Assembly: GCF_002288925.2 (NCBI RefSeq)
Contig: NW_022098021.1
Location: 31,963,484 to 32,027,483, forward strand
DNA: 64,000 bases
Direction of reading: 5' to 3'
From: Delphinapterus leucas
Lineage: Eukaryota > Chordata > Mammalia > Artiodactyla > Monodontidae
Shown here: positions 47,671 through 59,809 of the stretch, piece by piece
Numbering within the stretch: position 1 is the stretch's first letter
Layout: every line of letters begins with the position of its first letter
The notes under the pieces: model-generated
The model's database searches: none
What the model saw: only the letters and a program-made list of their open reading frames with translations
What the model was told of the DNA's origin: nothing
Position numbers and translations under genes: made by a program

Positions 47671-47970
47671 GCGAACTGAATTTGTAAAAGACCTTCATAG
47701 ATGGTATCAGTTTTATAACCTGATTCACTCATGCATTAGCTTTCAGCCAGTTTTTCAGCTAATCCCTGTTCATACCCGGAAGGAATGATAACATATCACT
47801 TCATAAAGACTTTCAGGACCACTTTCAAGTTACCAAATGTCATTTTAAAAGAATTTTGATCAATACTAGTTTAAATTAGATATCGGAAAATCCAATGCAT
47901 ACGTAAGTGTTTGCAGTATTTATATGAAGCTAAATTCAACAATTTCATCCATTTCCTTTCCTCCATTTAG

Positions 47971-48060
47971 CCTGACATTTCAGCTGATATTCCTGAACTG
48001 CTGGGTAAAGCAAATGCATTTCAGTTAGAGCCAGTGTCTCCCGTGAGGTTTTGCCAACAG
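47971..48060 (+). CDS. Candidate 90-bp internal coding exon, gene unknown
   Basis: An exactly 90-bp segment lies between a strong acceptor (pyrimidine-rich TTTCCTTTCCTCCATTTAG, ending 47970) and a donor (CAG followed by GTACTC at 48061). One frame is open across all 30 codons, reading PDISADIPELLGKANAF and ending in VRFCQQ. The other two frames have stops. Its length is divisible by three and both junctions fall between codons (phase 0-0), as in a cassette exon. Base composition is clearly less AT-rich than the flanks, and no repeat family covers it. I do not recognise the peptide. A chance open frame of 30 codons is not rare, so this is a lead, not a call. If real, the window is within an intron-rich plus-strand gene. 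Confidence 0.3.
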
Positions 48061-51000
48061 GTACTCCAGCTTCTTCATTCTATGTACTCTTTCCCTTTAC
48101 TTGCTGGATTACTAGAACTAGAATTCTGTATTAAAGAATTTACTGTGATTGCTCTAAAGACTGATTTTTACAAATAAGTCTCTTTTGGATTACATGCAAA
48201 ATGAAAATTTAAGGACCAACTGCACCCCCAGCATTGTATGAGAAGTGGTCAGTAGACAGTGTCCCGATGTTTTCTTTCCTACATCTTTCCTCAGTACTGA
48301 AATTCTGGGGGAAAAAAAGATATTCCAGGAATGCATCTTTATGTTCACAACTCTTAATATTCCAAACACATAGAAAATCCCACTCTAAGAAAATATAGCA
48401 TAACCTTTCCCTTCTGAATATGACATACCAGCCTAAATCCATATATTCCAAGTCTCTTTGGTAAATATACACTTTGTGTTACCCATCTGTGCAACTGCCA
48501 TATATTTTTAAAGCCCACAGTTCACAGAAAACTGTCTTAGAGAAACAAACGATGGAAAAGTATAGAAATATCTGATTTATTTCTCTGAATAGGGACCTCC
48601 CCAGAAAAAAGTGTACTACAATATCTTCAAGGCATTGTGGTTTATCTTTGGGGAAGGAGAGTGAGTGTGAAGAAGGCATCGTTTTCCTGCAGTCTTAAAT
48701 GGAATCTCTAGTTATATTTGCAAAGATAAAAAGTATTTATGATTCTCAAGATTTTTTGAAAGTTGGCTTTGACATGTACTAATTAACCTTGAACTCCCTG
48801 GATACTGCTTCATTCTTCTTTACCCAAGAAATTTGCATAGAGGCTTCCCTGGCTAATTTCAATTGTTTCATTATCTCCTGTGCTTTTCCCTCTCTCACAT
48901 CTCCTGCCTCAAGAGAACAAACCTTCTTGCACATTTTATTTTGTCTTATCCAGATGAACTTCCCCAACTATTATTACTCTGCAGCAGCCCCTGCTGGTAA
49001 AAGGCATCATCCAATTTATCTGTCCCTTCTCAATCAGCTGTTTTTGTCAAGCCTGGTGGTTAAATCCCCAACGAGCTATGTCACAGTCTAACCCTGGTGA
49101 CCCACAGGCTCAGCAGAGCCTGGAACAGGGCTGCCAACCATCTGCAGGGGAGCAAATGTGCCTTGTTTCCAGTGTGGAAAGAACGCCAGAGGAATGCATA
49201 ATTTTTAGGTGTCTTTATTCCCCTTGTTTCTAGAGCACATAAGGAAAAGGGGGATTTGAAACTGTGTGTGACTAAATGATAAAGGAAAATCAATACAGCA
49301 AAACAGACCACCAGAAAATCTTCAGTTGAAGCACAAGTTGTGACATGATGTCAAAGAGGCATTCTTTTCACAGAGAAGGCGTATTAAATTATGCGAGTGC
49401 TGACTGCTATTCCAAGGACTGTTGATAGATACTTAGGAGAGGAAAATCTTCCTTTCTGGTTGACCTTAAAATCTGTCTTATCTCAGCTCTTAAACGTTTA
49501 AATGTGAACATAAAACATTTTTTCATTTATCCTAGAAAAAATAATATTCTCAACCTGTCCTCTTCAGTTGTGGCTTATCAACTGTCCATGCATATAGAAA
49601 GATCTATGTGTGTATAGATAGGTAGATAGATGTATAGATATATTAATTCTCAGCTAAAGAATAAATATATTTATCATTCAGAATGATAGAATTAGAGTGG
49701 AAAACACCCAGGTGATTGCAATTTGTTTTGCCATGCACCCATGAAAACTCCCTATAGCGGAAAAAAAAATAGAGCAGGCAGGTTATGATAATAGGATATA
49801 TCTGTTTTTCCTCACATTTGTCATTATATTTAAGCCAATCTTCCCAAAAAGTGTAAAATGTATACATTCGTAATAGGGATACAATTCCCCCAAGACTGAG
49901 ATGCATGGGGAAAAGTGCTGTGGAACTAATCTACAAGCACATGTAACAGAGCAAACAAGGCGTTGATTGGGAGAAATAAAAAAGAAGAGAACAATGCGAG
50001 ACAGGAAACAGGACACAGAAGACAAACCGATTTAAAGATTTGGAGTATGTGGCTATTTTGGTATCAGGAAACCTAGCTTTAAAAGGAAGGGTGAATAAGC
50101 CTAAAACAATGGGAGATGCATTATTTTTGTGCACAATCTCAACAGGAACAACATCCCTTCAAAAGAGACACCTCGGGGTTACTTCTAATTCAATAAGTTA
50201 CTTTTATTTAATAGCAAATAACACCACCAGGTGTGCCAGTTACCAGGAGACTGTTAACCAAGCCAGGTAACCCAGATGGATGAGGCTTCTCAATTAACAC
50301 TATCACACAATGGGCACACCAGGGCACCCAAGGCCAGCAAAGCATGATGGGTGAGAGTAGAATCTATTTGAATGAAATAGAATAAACCCAATGCTTTGTT
50401 CTTCTATTTGAAAACCAAAGTTGTCCCCAAAGAGCCAGCCTGATATAACAAAGCAGAGCAATCCAGGCTGAAATAATAGAAACCTCTTAGGCAAAGCTGC
50501 TAAACAGTTGTACTTTTTAAAGCAAACAGACAAAAAAAAAAAAAAAATCCAAACAAAACACTGTATGTTCCCTCAATACAAAAGATAAACTATCAAGTTG
50601 TGACAAGGGGCTTTGACTTACGGCAAACCTTGACTTCAAGAATCAGTGTGCAGATGAGAAACTGTTAAGTCATCTGACCTTTGTCTGTACTCTGGTTGGC
50701 AGACACCCACAAAAATACTTCCCAAGAAATATCACTCCCATAAAGCAATACAAAAAGTCACTAATGTATTACTGTATCTGGCAAGGGGAACACTCTAGAA
50801 TTTATTCATTGCTAATGAATTACCAATAGGAGGAGTATATGTATATGCCTTTGTGACTTGGGGGGAAAGGCCATGAGGGCCCAGCTTATTAAATTTTGTA
50901 AATCATAAGCCTTGTCTGAAAATGAGAGCACTGTAGCTGATTTAGTTGGAGGCCTAGAAACTGTGCTGTTAGGACCATTAAACAGGTCTAGAGTTTAAGT

Positions 51001-52640
51001 TGCGCAGTAAATTATACTCAAAAGAAACAGACAGAGATTTTGCCTCATGTTTTCTGTCTGTGAAGCACAAACCAGCTGCACCACAGTGGCCCTGTGAGAT
51101 GGTATCAGATTTTTACATGAATATGTCAAGCTAGTGCACCTTGGTTGAGCTCACCTGAGAGGACTGCGGAGTTCTCCTGTGAATTTTAATGTCAAAAATG
51201 GAGAACCAAATTAAATTAAGCTTTTCCTATTTGAAATATTTTCATAGCTGGAATAGATACAGCCAATACTCTTTTTAGGTTATGCCAGCTTTTACAGTCA
51301 CTTTCAACAAATAGCCATCATTAGAAATAGCAAGGACAATGCAGTTGATCGTTTAAAAATAAAAGGTTGTCATTTTGATTTTTTTTCTTAAAAGAAATAA
51401 TGAATTGCCTATAGCCACTATGACTGAAACACCCCTTTAGAGGCCACAAATAAATGAGGCCATAAAGAAAGCATAGTCATATGTCAAAGAAACCTGATCC
51501 AATTAATCATTCTTTGTAGTAATTCTGTCACAAAACTTTCTAACATTTTGTTTCTATTGAGATGTAAACCCTTAGCTGGTAGTTTGCAGCCTATTCAGTT
51601 ACTTAATTTTATATTCATTTTTCAAAATGAAGGATTATTTTCCATACAAGACTAAAATTTTGTAAGTTCCTAATGGCCAAGTTATAAATAGCCAATTATT
51701 TCATAAAAAGTGGGAAACAATTATTTTCTGAAATGTAGAGACTAAAGGAAAATGCTTTGGAGTATGTAATATAACATGAGTATTTATATTTTGAAAAAGG
51801 ATTACATTCTATAATTGTTGCATAAACATTTAATTGGCTAAGAATAAATATCAAAATTGACCCTGTTACATTCATATAATCTGGGAGTATGTTTTTCAAT
51901 CATCATAGAAAGAAAGCTATGCTATTCAACATCACTTTTAGAATGGAGCCCTACATACAGTAGACACTCAAAAATGTTGGTTGATGATAAACATGATTCT
52001 GCCCATTCTATAGACTTTTTAAACATAAAATTCTGACTTAGTTTTCCATGGTAAATTAGGTGAAACCAATCATCACTGGCAATTTATATCTACAAAGCTC
52101 TCTTCAGGGCAAAAGAAAATTAGTGTCAACCATTTATTGAGGTCTTCCTACCATCCCCAAGATTCTGTATACATAGAACTTCACAATGTAATACAACAGA
52201 ACATTGCTTGCTTAAATTCATTAAAAAAAGTTTTTCCCACTCAGATACTTTTTATGTTAAGACACAAGAATCTAGTTTGGAAGATATGATTAAAATGTGG
52301 TTTGATATCAATAGAAGAAGGAAAGGGCGGAAATCAATACTGCAGGAGCTAATAAAGACAAATGTTCTGTGATTCACCAGGGAAGAAATAATGGATGAAA
52401 AATTGAATATGATTCAGCAGTGTAACACTGTCACCAAAAGGCAAATGCTATATCGGATTGCATTAATAGACATATCATGTAAAACAAGCAAGGTAATTTT
52501 TCAGTAGCAGTAGTTCTCAACACTATCGGTTAGGCCAAAATTAGAAAAGCGCCTGTTCTTTGACCACAATCATTGCACAAAGTGTTGTATAGAGTTCACA
52601 GGAGAACAAAAAACAAACACAAAGAAAAATAAATGAATTA
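48061..52640. other. Long mostly unique stretch
   Basis: About 4.6 kb with no clear interspersed repeat except a TAGA microsatellite. Open frames of 60-100 codons on both strands (for example 48789-49091) lack known domains. Repeat-poor, so conserved non-coding elements are possible but unproven. Confidence 0.5.
49612..49641. repeat. (TAGA)n short microsatellite
   Basis: Imperfect TAGA/TAGG units. Confidence 0.75.
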
Positions 52641-53094
52641 ATATGGATTGTTAGGGAGATAGATACATAGGTACATAGACAGACAAACTATCAGACACAA
52701 AGTTTAGAAAACCAGACTTGCTTTCAGAGATCAAGAGAATTAAGTCTATGTTCAGTCAAAAGAAAAGCCAAAACCAGCTAAGAGAGGACATAATTACTAT
52801 AAAACCAAATACACAAAGGGAACAAGATCCAAAAAGAAGATAAGGACAAGTTGATTTTATTAGGCAGTGATAGAACCAATAACAAATGGATTCCAGTTGT
52901 TTCAGACAATGATTTACATTAAACAGAAAGGAAAATCCCTAGCACATAGACAGGCATGCAATAATTCAATGGTATGCCTGGGATCCCAGTCATTGGAAGT
53001 ATTCAAAATAATCAGGATACTCATTCATTCAAAAGTGATCTGGTTAATGAGTGCATGGCTGAACACACCTTCAAACATTTATAGTTGTTTTGAC

Positions 53095-53137
53095 ATATAT
53101 ATATATATATATATATATATGACATATATATATGACA
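53095..53137. repeat. (TA)n microsatellite with GACATA interruptions
   Basis: Thirteen TA units, then GACATATATATATGACAT. Confidence 0.88.
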
Positions 53138-53264
53138 TCTAGTCAGATTGCTTACCAATAGAGCAAAGTTGAAAGAAGCAGCTGAGGAAATTCAACCTAA
53201 AGTTACAGATTCCAAGGATCACTGAACCCCCACTTTGTCAAAAATAATCTCAGAATAAAAAGAT

Positions 53265-53465
53265 AAGGAAAATACTAGCTAATTTTATTGAAAACTACTA
53301 TATACCAAGCCCTGTCCTGTATTTTGTACTTATAAATCCTCATTTAGTATACAATCATATATACTATTATTATCATATTACTATAATTATCTCCATTTAC
53401 AAATGAGAAACTAAAGTATAGGGAGATTAGGTAATTTTGCCCACAAGTGCCCACAGTCAGAATTT
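53265..53465 (+). mobile_element. MIR SINE
   Basis: 'tataaatcctcatttagtat', 'ttacaaatgagaaactaaag' and 'gggagattaggtaattttgc' follow MIR order. Confidence 0.72.
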
Positions 53466-53550
53466 TGAACACCATCAGTCTAGCTGCAGGGCCTAGAAGG
53501 CTATCCTGACCCTCAGTTACCTAGGAATATACCACAGACTCAAAAGTAAT

Positions 53551-53602
53551 AAGTAGAATGGGCTAAGATGACAGCTAAGTAGAATGGGCTAGCATGACAG
53601 TA
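53551..53602. repeat. 26-bp tandem duplication
   Basis: The unit AAGTAGAATGGGCTAAGATG plus ACAGCT (53551-53576) is repeated at 53577-53602 with a few changes. Confidence 0.85.
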
Positions 53603-53918
53603 TCAATAGGTAATGACAGTTGGAGACTAAAGAAATAACCTTACGATGCAGAAGAGAAAATTTAAATTAGGAATAAGAAAAAATTTACACTTAATGGATG
53701 ACATTAAGAGTAGAAAACACATTTTAGAAGGCTAAGGAATATTCTCTCTAGACTTTCTAAAATTCTAAGTAGTTTAGATTTTCTTTTAGTGACGATTTAG
53801 TGAAATTTCTTTTGGATGTAGAATATTACATTAAGTCCTCCCAAACTCTTTTATAACATATGATTTATGTAGACCATAACATTGCTTGGAAACATTACAC
53901 TAGAGGACTTCTAAGGAA

Positions 53919-53981
53919 ATATTTAATTTCTAATATAGATTAATTTAATATTTAATTTCTGTCTAATATAGGTTAATCTAA
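53919..53981. repeat. About 30-bp tandem duplication, AT-rich
   Basis: 'atatttaatttctaatatag' recurs 30 bp later with a 3-bp GTC insertion. Both are followed by a GATTAA/GGTTAA stretch. Confidence 0.75.
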
Positions 53982-54869
53982 TTAACAGAGACAGCTGGCT
54001 ACATAACCATACCACCAAATTTTGCACCTCTTGGGTCCCATTGAAAGAACAGGCAGTTAAAAATGGGAATAGAAAAGCAATCTAGAACATAGTCATGATT
54101 ATGACAATGACCTAAATTGTATCACTCATAGTATAAGCATACCAAATTTGGAAACATTATTCAAAAGTGTATTCATGATATAAGAAAGAATGTCTAGCTG
54201 CACAACAGACACTATATTAATGCTGCTTCTTATAAAAATCCAATAATTATAACTAGTTTCTTCTTGCCTTAGAGCTTCCAGGTATTTCAATACGCCTTGT
54301 TCTTCTGTTTCTTTTCTTTCTTTCCCCCTTCCCTGAACTGGTCTTATTGAAAGCATATTTCATTTCTGATCAAAACAATGAGCCTACAGGTGACATAGGA
54401 CTTCCTCCTTCAACTCTGATCTCCATTACCACCTTGAACAGGTACGCAGTAGCACCAGTTCTACTGGGAGTGTTTCCCCACCTGTCCCATTATTCTGTTC
54501 TTTCCCACTATCTAAGGGTCTTTAAGGGCATTTAGAACAACATTGTATTCTTTCATAATGGGTTCATTCATCTGTCCCGTGTGGATAAAATTGCATAACT
54601 GATTTAGGAATTTTCTCAATAAAACTCTTATGTTGGAGATTAAAGCTTTCTGTCCAATACAATTTTTAATTCTCACATATAATACTGGTGAATTCATGAA
54701 TTGAACACTAGAGTCAAAAATAGCATGCTTCCTCTGGATCCTAAATCCTGAGCCTTCTCAAAAAAAAAAAAAAATCTGTAGCATTCTTCATAAAAAATGT
54801 TGGCTTTTCACTGTTCTTCATTGAATAGCCACTAATTGACAAAACACCGTTTACACCTAGGAAGGTTTA

Positions 54870-55075
54870 GGACAGATAGGATTGGTTCAAATATTGGTTC
54901 TGCTACTTACTAGCTGTATAAATTGACAACTCTGCACATATTTCAGCATGTTTAATGGGAATAACTTTACTACTTTACTTATGTTGCAGGATAACTGTGA
55001 AGATTAGAGATGAAATCAAATTACTATGATATCATGCATGTAGCAGATACACAATGAATGATAGCTTTTAAAATT
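54870..55075 (+). mobile_element. MIR SINE
   Basis: 'tctgctacttactagctgta', 'ttcagcatgtttaatgggaa' and 'aggataactgtgaagattag' follow MIR order. Confidence 0.75.
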
Positions 55076-55869
55076 ATGTTTATAGTCTAATTACATGTTA
55101 AAGTGAATTAGAAAGCCAAAGAATATTCTAAAAGAAGGCAACGGATTTTTATACAGAAAATCTGAAAGTTGGAATTAGAAGTGTCTCTCCCAATCTTCCA
55201 TTTCTGTGGACCTACCTTGTACCTCCATGACTTCTATAGTGATGGAGTGGTTTTAAGAAGACAGAGCCCCAAATCCCACAATTCTTCCATCAGAGAATCT
55301 CAGAATTTGTTTGGTGGACTGGGCTTCCAAATAAGGTTTTATCTGATAAAAACTTTCTTTTAGTAGAATAACCTAGGAAGCTATGTGAGTTGTCCAAAAT
55401 TCAAACAGATATTTTTCTAAATTCTTAAGAGTTGAGGTGCTAAACAATTTTTTAAGTATATGAAAAGATGCACAACTTTGTCAAATTCAGGGGTCTCTAA
55501 CGTTAGAAGGAAAAACATTCTGCATATTTTAAGAGTCAAAGAGATGCAAATTTCAATCAATAGGTGTAGCCCCCTGAAAGAGGATTATAGAGTAATTGGA
55601 CTCGTGGTATACCTGATTAGCTGTGGCTTTAAGTTGTGAAGTCACTGTCGCATACAATATATAAGAGTCAGTCCACCTTATCTACATCACAGGAAAAGAA
55701 TCTGCTGCTTCCTGAAAAGAACTTCTGATTGTTAATAACTTCAGCAAACTGAGAAGGCAACCAAAAACATCCCTCTTGAGAAAGCCACTCTAAAGAATGT
55801 TTGAGGCAACAAAACTGCATCCCCCAAAGGAAACATTGTTCAAGCCATGTATATTTAGAATTAAATATA
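55076..55869. other. Unique DNA, no gene seen
   Basis: No family recognised. The 55500-55700 section may be an old MER element but I cannot assign it. Confidence 0.4.
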
Positions 55870-56060
55870 GGGTATTTAAGATAATCGTGTGTTCATTTAT
55901 TTATCCATTCATTCATTCAAAAGTATCTATTGACTATGTGCTAGGGCCAGGTACTGTTCTGGGCACTGTGGATACATTAATGAGCAGAACAGAAAAAGTC
56001 TCTACCTTTGTCAACTCTGCCTTCCGGTCAGGGAATAAATATAATAAACATAATAAATGA

Positions 56061-56462
56061 GTAGAGCTAATGATGCCAGTGCCCTGTTTACATTTCCTCT
56101 ACCCTCATGGGTTGAAGGCTATTAACTGTGAATAAACAACTGCAGGTCTGCCTGAGCTGCAGGAGCACAGTCCTCTGACACTCAAGAAACAGCAGAAATG
56201 AGCTTTCAAGTCCTGAAAAGAGCCCTCATCCAAAGACAGAAGTGGTGCTGGGTGATACACACCCCAGCTCCTCACCTCTTGGTGGCAAGCAGTTGAGCCT
56301 CAGCTGTCCACCAAGATAATCTGCTTGATAACCTACCTCTCCCTGACCCACTACCCTACTCCCCTACCTGTTTTTCTTGGGGTCACCTCCCAAATAAACT
56401 ACTTACACTCAAATTTTGTCTCAGGATCTGCTTCTAGAAGAACTTGTCTGTCCTAGGCAACA
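56061..56462 (+). mobile_element. Probable old solo LTR inside L2 (family uncertain)
   Basis: About 400 bp with TG...CA-like limits, an AATAAA signal in 'ctcccaaataaactacttac', and the terminal phrase 'ttgtctcaggatctgcttct', in the style of old ERVL-class LTRs. No target duplication is clear, and no internal retroviral genes. Confidence 0.45.
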
Positions 56463-56958
56463 AGTACATTACATAGCAGGTTAAAAGGGGATACACGCTA
56501 TGAGAAAGCACAGAACATATTAAGAAGGATCTGGATTAAAAGGCAAGGGACAAGGTGGAAGGCATTTGAACAAAGATTTGGGGAGATAAAAGGGTAAACC
56601 ATGGGGATAAAGGGAGGAAAGCTAATGCAGAGTCCCTGCAGCAGGAGTACGCCTGGTGCCTTCAGGACTTTGGAGGAGACCATTGTGACTGCAATGGAGT
56701 GTGTGAGGGAGGGAGTAGTAGAGTATGGGATATGAGTGAGGTAACAGCTGTAGGGAGGTATTAAAGATTTTATAAGCTCTTATAAAGACTCTGGGTGTTA
56801 GCCTGAGTAATAGAGTGATATGGAAGGATTTGAGTGGGGGAGTAACATAATCTGACATTTTAAAATCTTTTTAGTTACTGTGTTGAGAAAAGACTGTAGG
56901 AGGTAAAAGATAGAAGCAGGGAGAAGAGTTGGACATCTATTACAAAAATACACGCAAG

Positions 56959-57594
56959 AGTCCATCAACAGGGACTTCCCTGGTGGTCCAGTAGTTAAGA
57001 CTCGGTGCTCCCAAAGCAGGGGGCCCCAGGTTCGATCTCTGGTCAGGGAACTAGAGCCCGCAAGCCGCAACTAAAGACGTTGCGTGCCGCAGCTAAGACC
57101 CAGCACAACCAAATAAATAAATAAATAAACAAATATTTAAAAAGAAGAGTCTATCAACAGGTGAATGGATATATAAATTGTGGTATTTACATACAATGGA
57201 ATATTATTCAGCCATAAAAAGGTATGAAATACTGATACATACTACAAAGTAGGGTAAACCTCAAAAATATTATGCTAAATTTTAAAATGCCAGACACAAA
57301 ACGTTACATACCCTATGATTGCATTTATAAGAAATATCCAGAATAGGTAAATCCATAACGACAGAAACATAATAGTAGTTTCCAGGGGTTGGGGGGAAGA
57401 TGATTTGGGAAGTAACTTCTTAACGGGGACAGGGTTTTACTTTGAGGTGATGAAACTATTTTGGAACTAGATAGAGGTGGTGGTTGACAACATTGTCAAT
57501 ATACAAAATGCCACTAAATTATTCACTTTAAATGGTCAATTTTATGTTATGTGAATTTTATCTCAGTTTTAAAAAGAAAAATCTAAAAAGGGGG
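56959..57594 (+). mobile_element. 5'-truncated old L1 3' end, nested in L2, split by a SINE
   Basis: 'caacaggtgaatggatatat', 'caatggaatattattcagcc', 'ctatgattgcatttataaga' and 'actttaaatggtcaatttta' are the ORF2 end and 3' UTR of an L1M element. Flanks AAAAATACACGCAAG (56944-56958) and AAAAATATGTGCAAG (57595-57609) look like its target duplication, 12 of 15 matching. The SINE at 56972-57144 interrupts it. Confidence 0.83.
56972..57144 (+). mobile_element. Older CHR-type SINE (short cetartiodactyl form)
   Basis: 'cttccctggtggtccagtag', 'aggttcgatctctggtcagg' and 'aagacccagcacaacc', then an AAAT-repeat tail. Target duplications are AAGAGTCCATCAACAG (56956-56971) and AAGAGTCTATCAACAG (57145-57160), one mismatch. 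Its body differs from the GAGAGGCCCGCG-type SINEs. Confidence 0.92.
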
Positions 57595-57609
57595 AAAAAT
57601 ATGTGCAAG

Positions 57610-57817
57610 TGGGCTTCCCTGGTGGTGCAGTGGTTGAGAGTCCGCCTGCTGATGCAGGGGACGCGGGTTCGTGCCCCGGTCCGGGAAGATCCCACATGCC
57701 ATGGAGGGCTGGGCCCATGAGCCATGGCCACTGAGCCTGCACATCCGGAGCCTGTGCTCCGCAATGGGAGAGGCCACAACAGTGAGAGGCCCGCGTACCG
57801 CAAAAAAAAAAAAAAAA
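57610..57817 (+). mobile_element. Cetacean CHR-type SINE at the edge of the nested L1
   Basis: Consensus-like body with a pure A tail. The exact 15-bp target duplication AAAAATATGTGCAAG lies at 57595-57609 and 57818-57832. The first copy is also the right-hand target duplication of the older L1. Confidence 0.93.
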
Positions 57818-58135
57818 AAAAATATGTGCAAGAAATTATGATGGCTTGGACCAGAAGGCTAGTAACAGAGGTGTTGAGAGTGGTATGATTCTGGACATAT
57901 TTTGTAGGTGAAGTCAAGACAATTTCAGGACCAAATGTCAGTGTGAAGAGTCAGAGATAACTCCAAATTTGGGGGCTTGAGCAACTATTAGTATAAAGTT
58001 GGCATTTATAGATACAGAAGGTTGCCATTGGAGTGTGGTTAGGTTAGAAGATCAAGAGTCCAGTTCTGAATACGTTAAGTTTAAGAGGTCTGTAGATAGT
58101 CAAGTGGAGTTTGAGATTTCTAGCCTTATGGCAAA

Positions 58136-59809
58136 GATTTAGAATCATATCCATTGTATTATTATGTTCACTGAGCAATGAGTCAGTAAACATTTGGTAT
58201 TTTAAATATGTGTTGTGTTTAAGGGAATTCAGCTAATTGGAATAACACATCAGGCTTGTAATTCTGAGTCAAAATGTATAACCAGAATTTAAATATATTG
58301 ATGATTTTAAGTGGAAATTTTGGTTTTATATATCAGATCACTTAAAAAAACAAACTTTTTCATATTTGTAATTTTAATTTATTAGACTCATAAGAAATAA
58401 AATTCGTGAAACTTGCCAATGATATCATTGACACAGTTAAAAAGAAAATATTAAATCTACTAATGAAGTTTAAATGATTTAGAGGTATATACACTTGCAA
58501 ACAGATCCAAATGTTATTCAAAGGCCTTTAAATGTTATTGTAGACTTACATAGTAAATTTTGTAAAATAAAACTAAAGGCTTAAGGAAGAACTAAGTTTT
58601 TAAATCTCTAACTTGAATAAGTAGACTATTATGCCTTAAAAGCAAGTTAACTACTGAATTTTTTTTTCTACACCTGAGGGCATCAACAAACTCACATTTA
58701 ATAGCTTGCTCTGATGAAAAATGAAGAGGTTTGAATGTCTACTTTCTGAAGACCAAGGAAATTAAATGTGCTACATAAAATTTCAAAGCCTAAATTTCCA
58801 GATATTTCCTAATATTATTCATGTCTAAAGGGAGTCATGGTTTAATTGTGAGTTATTTTGGAAGTTTGGGCAATCTATGTTGCATGTCATGTTATTCAGG
58901 AAAATGCTTGGAGGCCCAACTTGTTAAGGTGTTTGATGCCTTTTATTACTGCTGTTGTTTTAACTATTCAACACAACGTGTCCAAAATTCCAATCCAATG
59001 TACTTTGTGACACAATAGCCCTGTGCATAGGAGAGAATGAAGTTGCCCAAAATGTCCCAATATGTCACAACCAAGGCGACAGCAGATACAGTCAGTGAGC
59101 AAAGAGAAGAAGTTACATCTGAACATGTGAAAGGTGCCACGTTCATTTTTTTCTAGTCCATTAACATATCCAGATAGAGATCACAGCAGAAGTTTAAAAT
59201 ATTAAGAAGAATTTGTGGATACATATAAAACTGTGCTGATTAATTTTTTAAATTATTGTGTATAAGTAATACTGAGCTCTATTGGATTACAGCTATTTCT
59301 AAGTTTATAACAAGTGGAGTTTCACTGCACTTACTCTTTATGGACTTATTTTAATAGTTTAAGGCATCTGAAATTTTGGGTTGCTCCCATAAGTAGAATT
59401 AATTTAGATGGTTTGATAACTGATTATTTATGAGGCCTGTTGGAGTTGGAGTAGTGATATTAAAGTAGAAAATCAGTTTAAGCAGCTGAAGTTTCCAGCC
59501 AAGCTTTCCGAATTAGTTTAATTCATTAGGTAATTCCTCATTCCCCTCTGAATTTTATCTTTTGGGAACAGACTATCCCAGAATATTTTTTAAAACAAGA
59601 GTTAACCACAGAAGAGTAGAACATGCAATTTTGTAGAACTTAAGGTATATGAAAAGATAACCTATTAAAAATTATCAGTCCTATCTGTCATTTCTTGTCC
59701 AACTCATTTGGCTTTATATTTTAAAATTTTACTAGTGTATTTCCAAATCTTAACTCTAAATATAAATGTTTATCTTTTAACTTTGTTTAAAAAAATTCTT
59801 GCCCATTTT
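58136..59809. other. Unique AT-rich DNA, no gene seen
   Basis: No recognised repeat or exon. Confidence 0.5.

Larger units (their letters stand above)
53466..54869. other. Unique AT-rich DNA
   Basis: Apart from two small tandem duplications I see no repeats and no gene. Confidence 0.45.
55870..58135 (-). mobile_element. L2 LINE, 3' end to RT, interrupted by nested insertions
   Basis: Inverted L2 in correct order: 55870-56060 (tail, 'tgtgctagggccaggtactg'), 56470-56958 ('gaaggatttgagtgggggag', 'ctgtgttgagaaaagactg') and 57833-58135 ('attatgatggcttggacca', 'gtcagagataactcc', 'gtcaagtggagtttgagat'). Gaps are filled by an LTR-like block, a 5'-truncated L1 and two SINEs. Non-coding. Confidence 0.78.

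Noticed and set aside
48789..49091. 100-codon plus-strand open frame
   Set aside because: No recognisable domain, no flanking splice sites or promoter, and a comparable antisense frame overlaps. Chance is likely.
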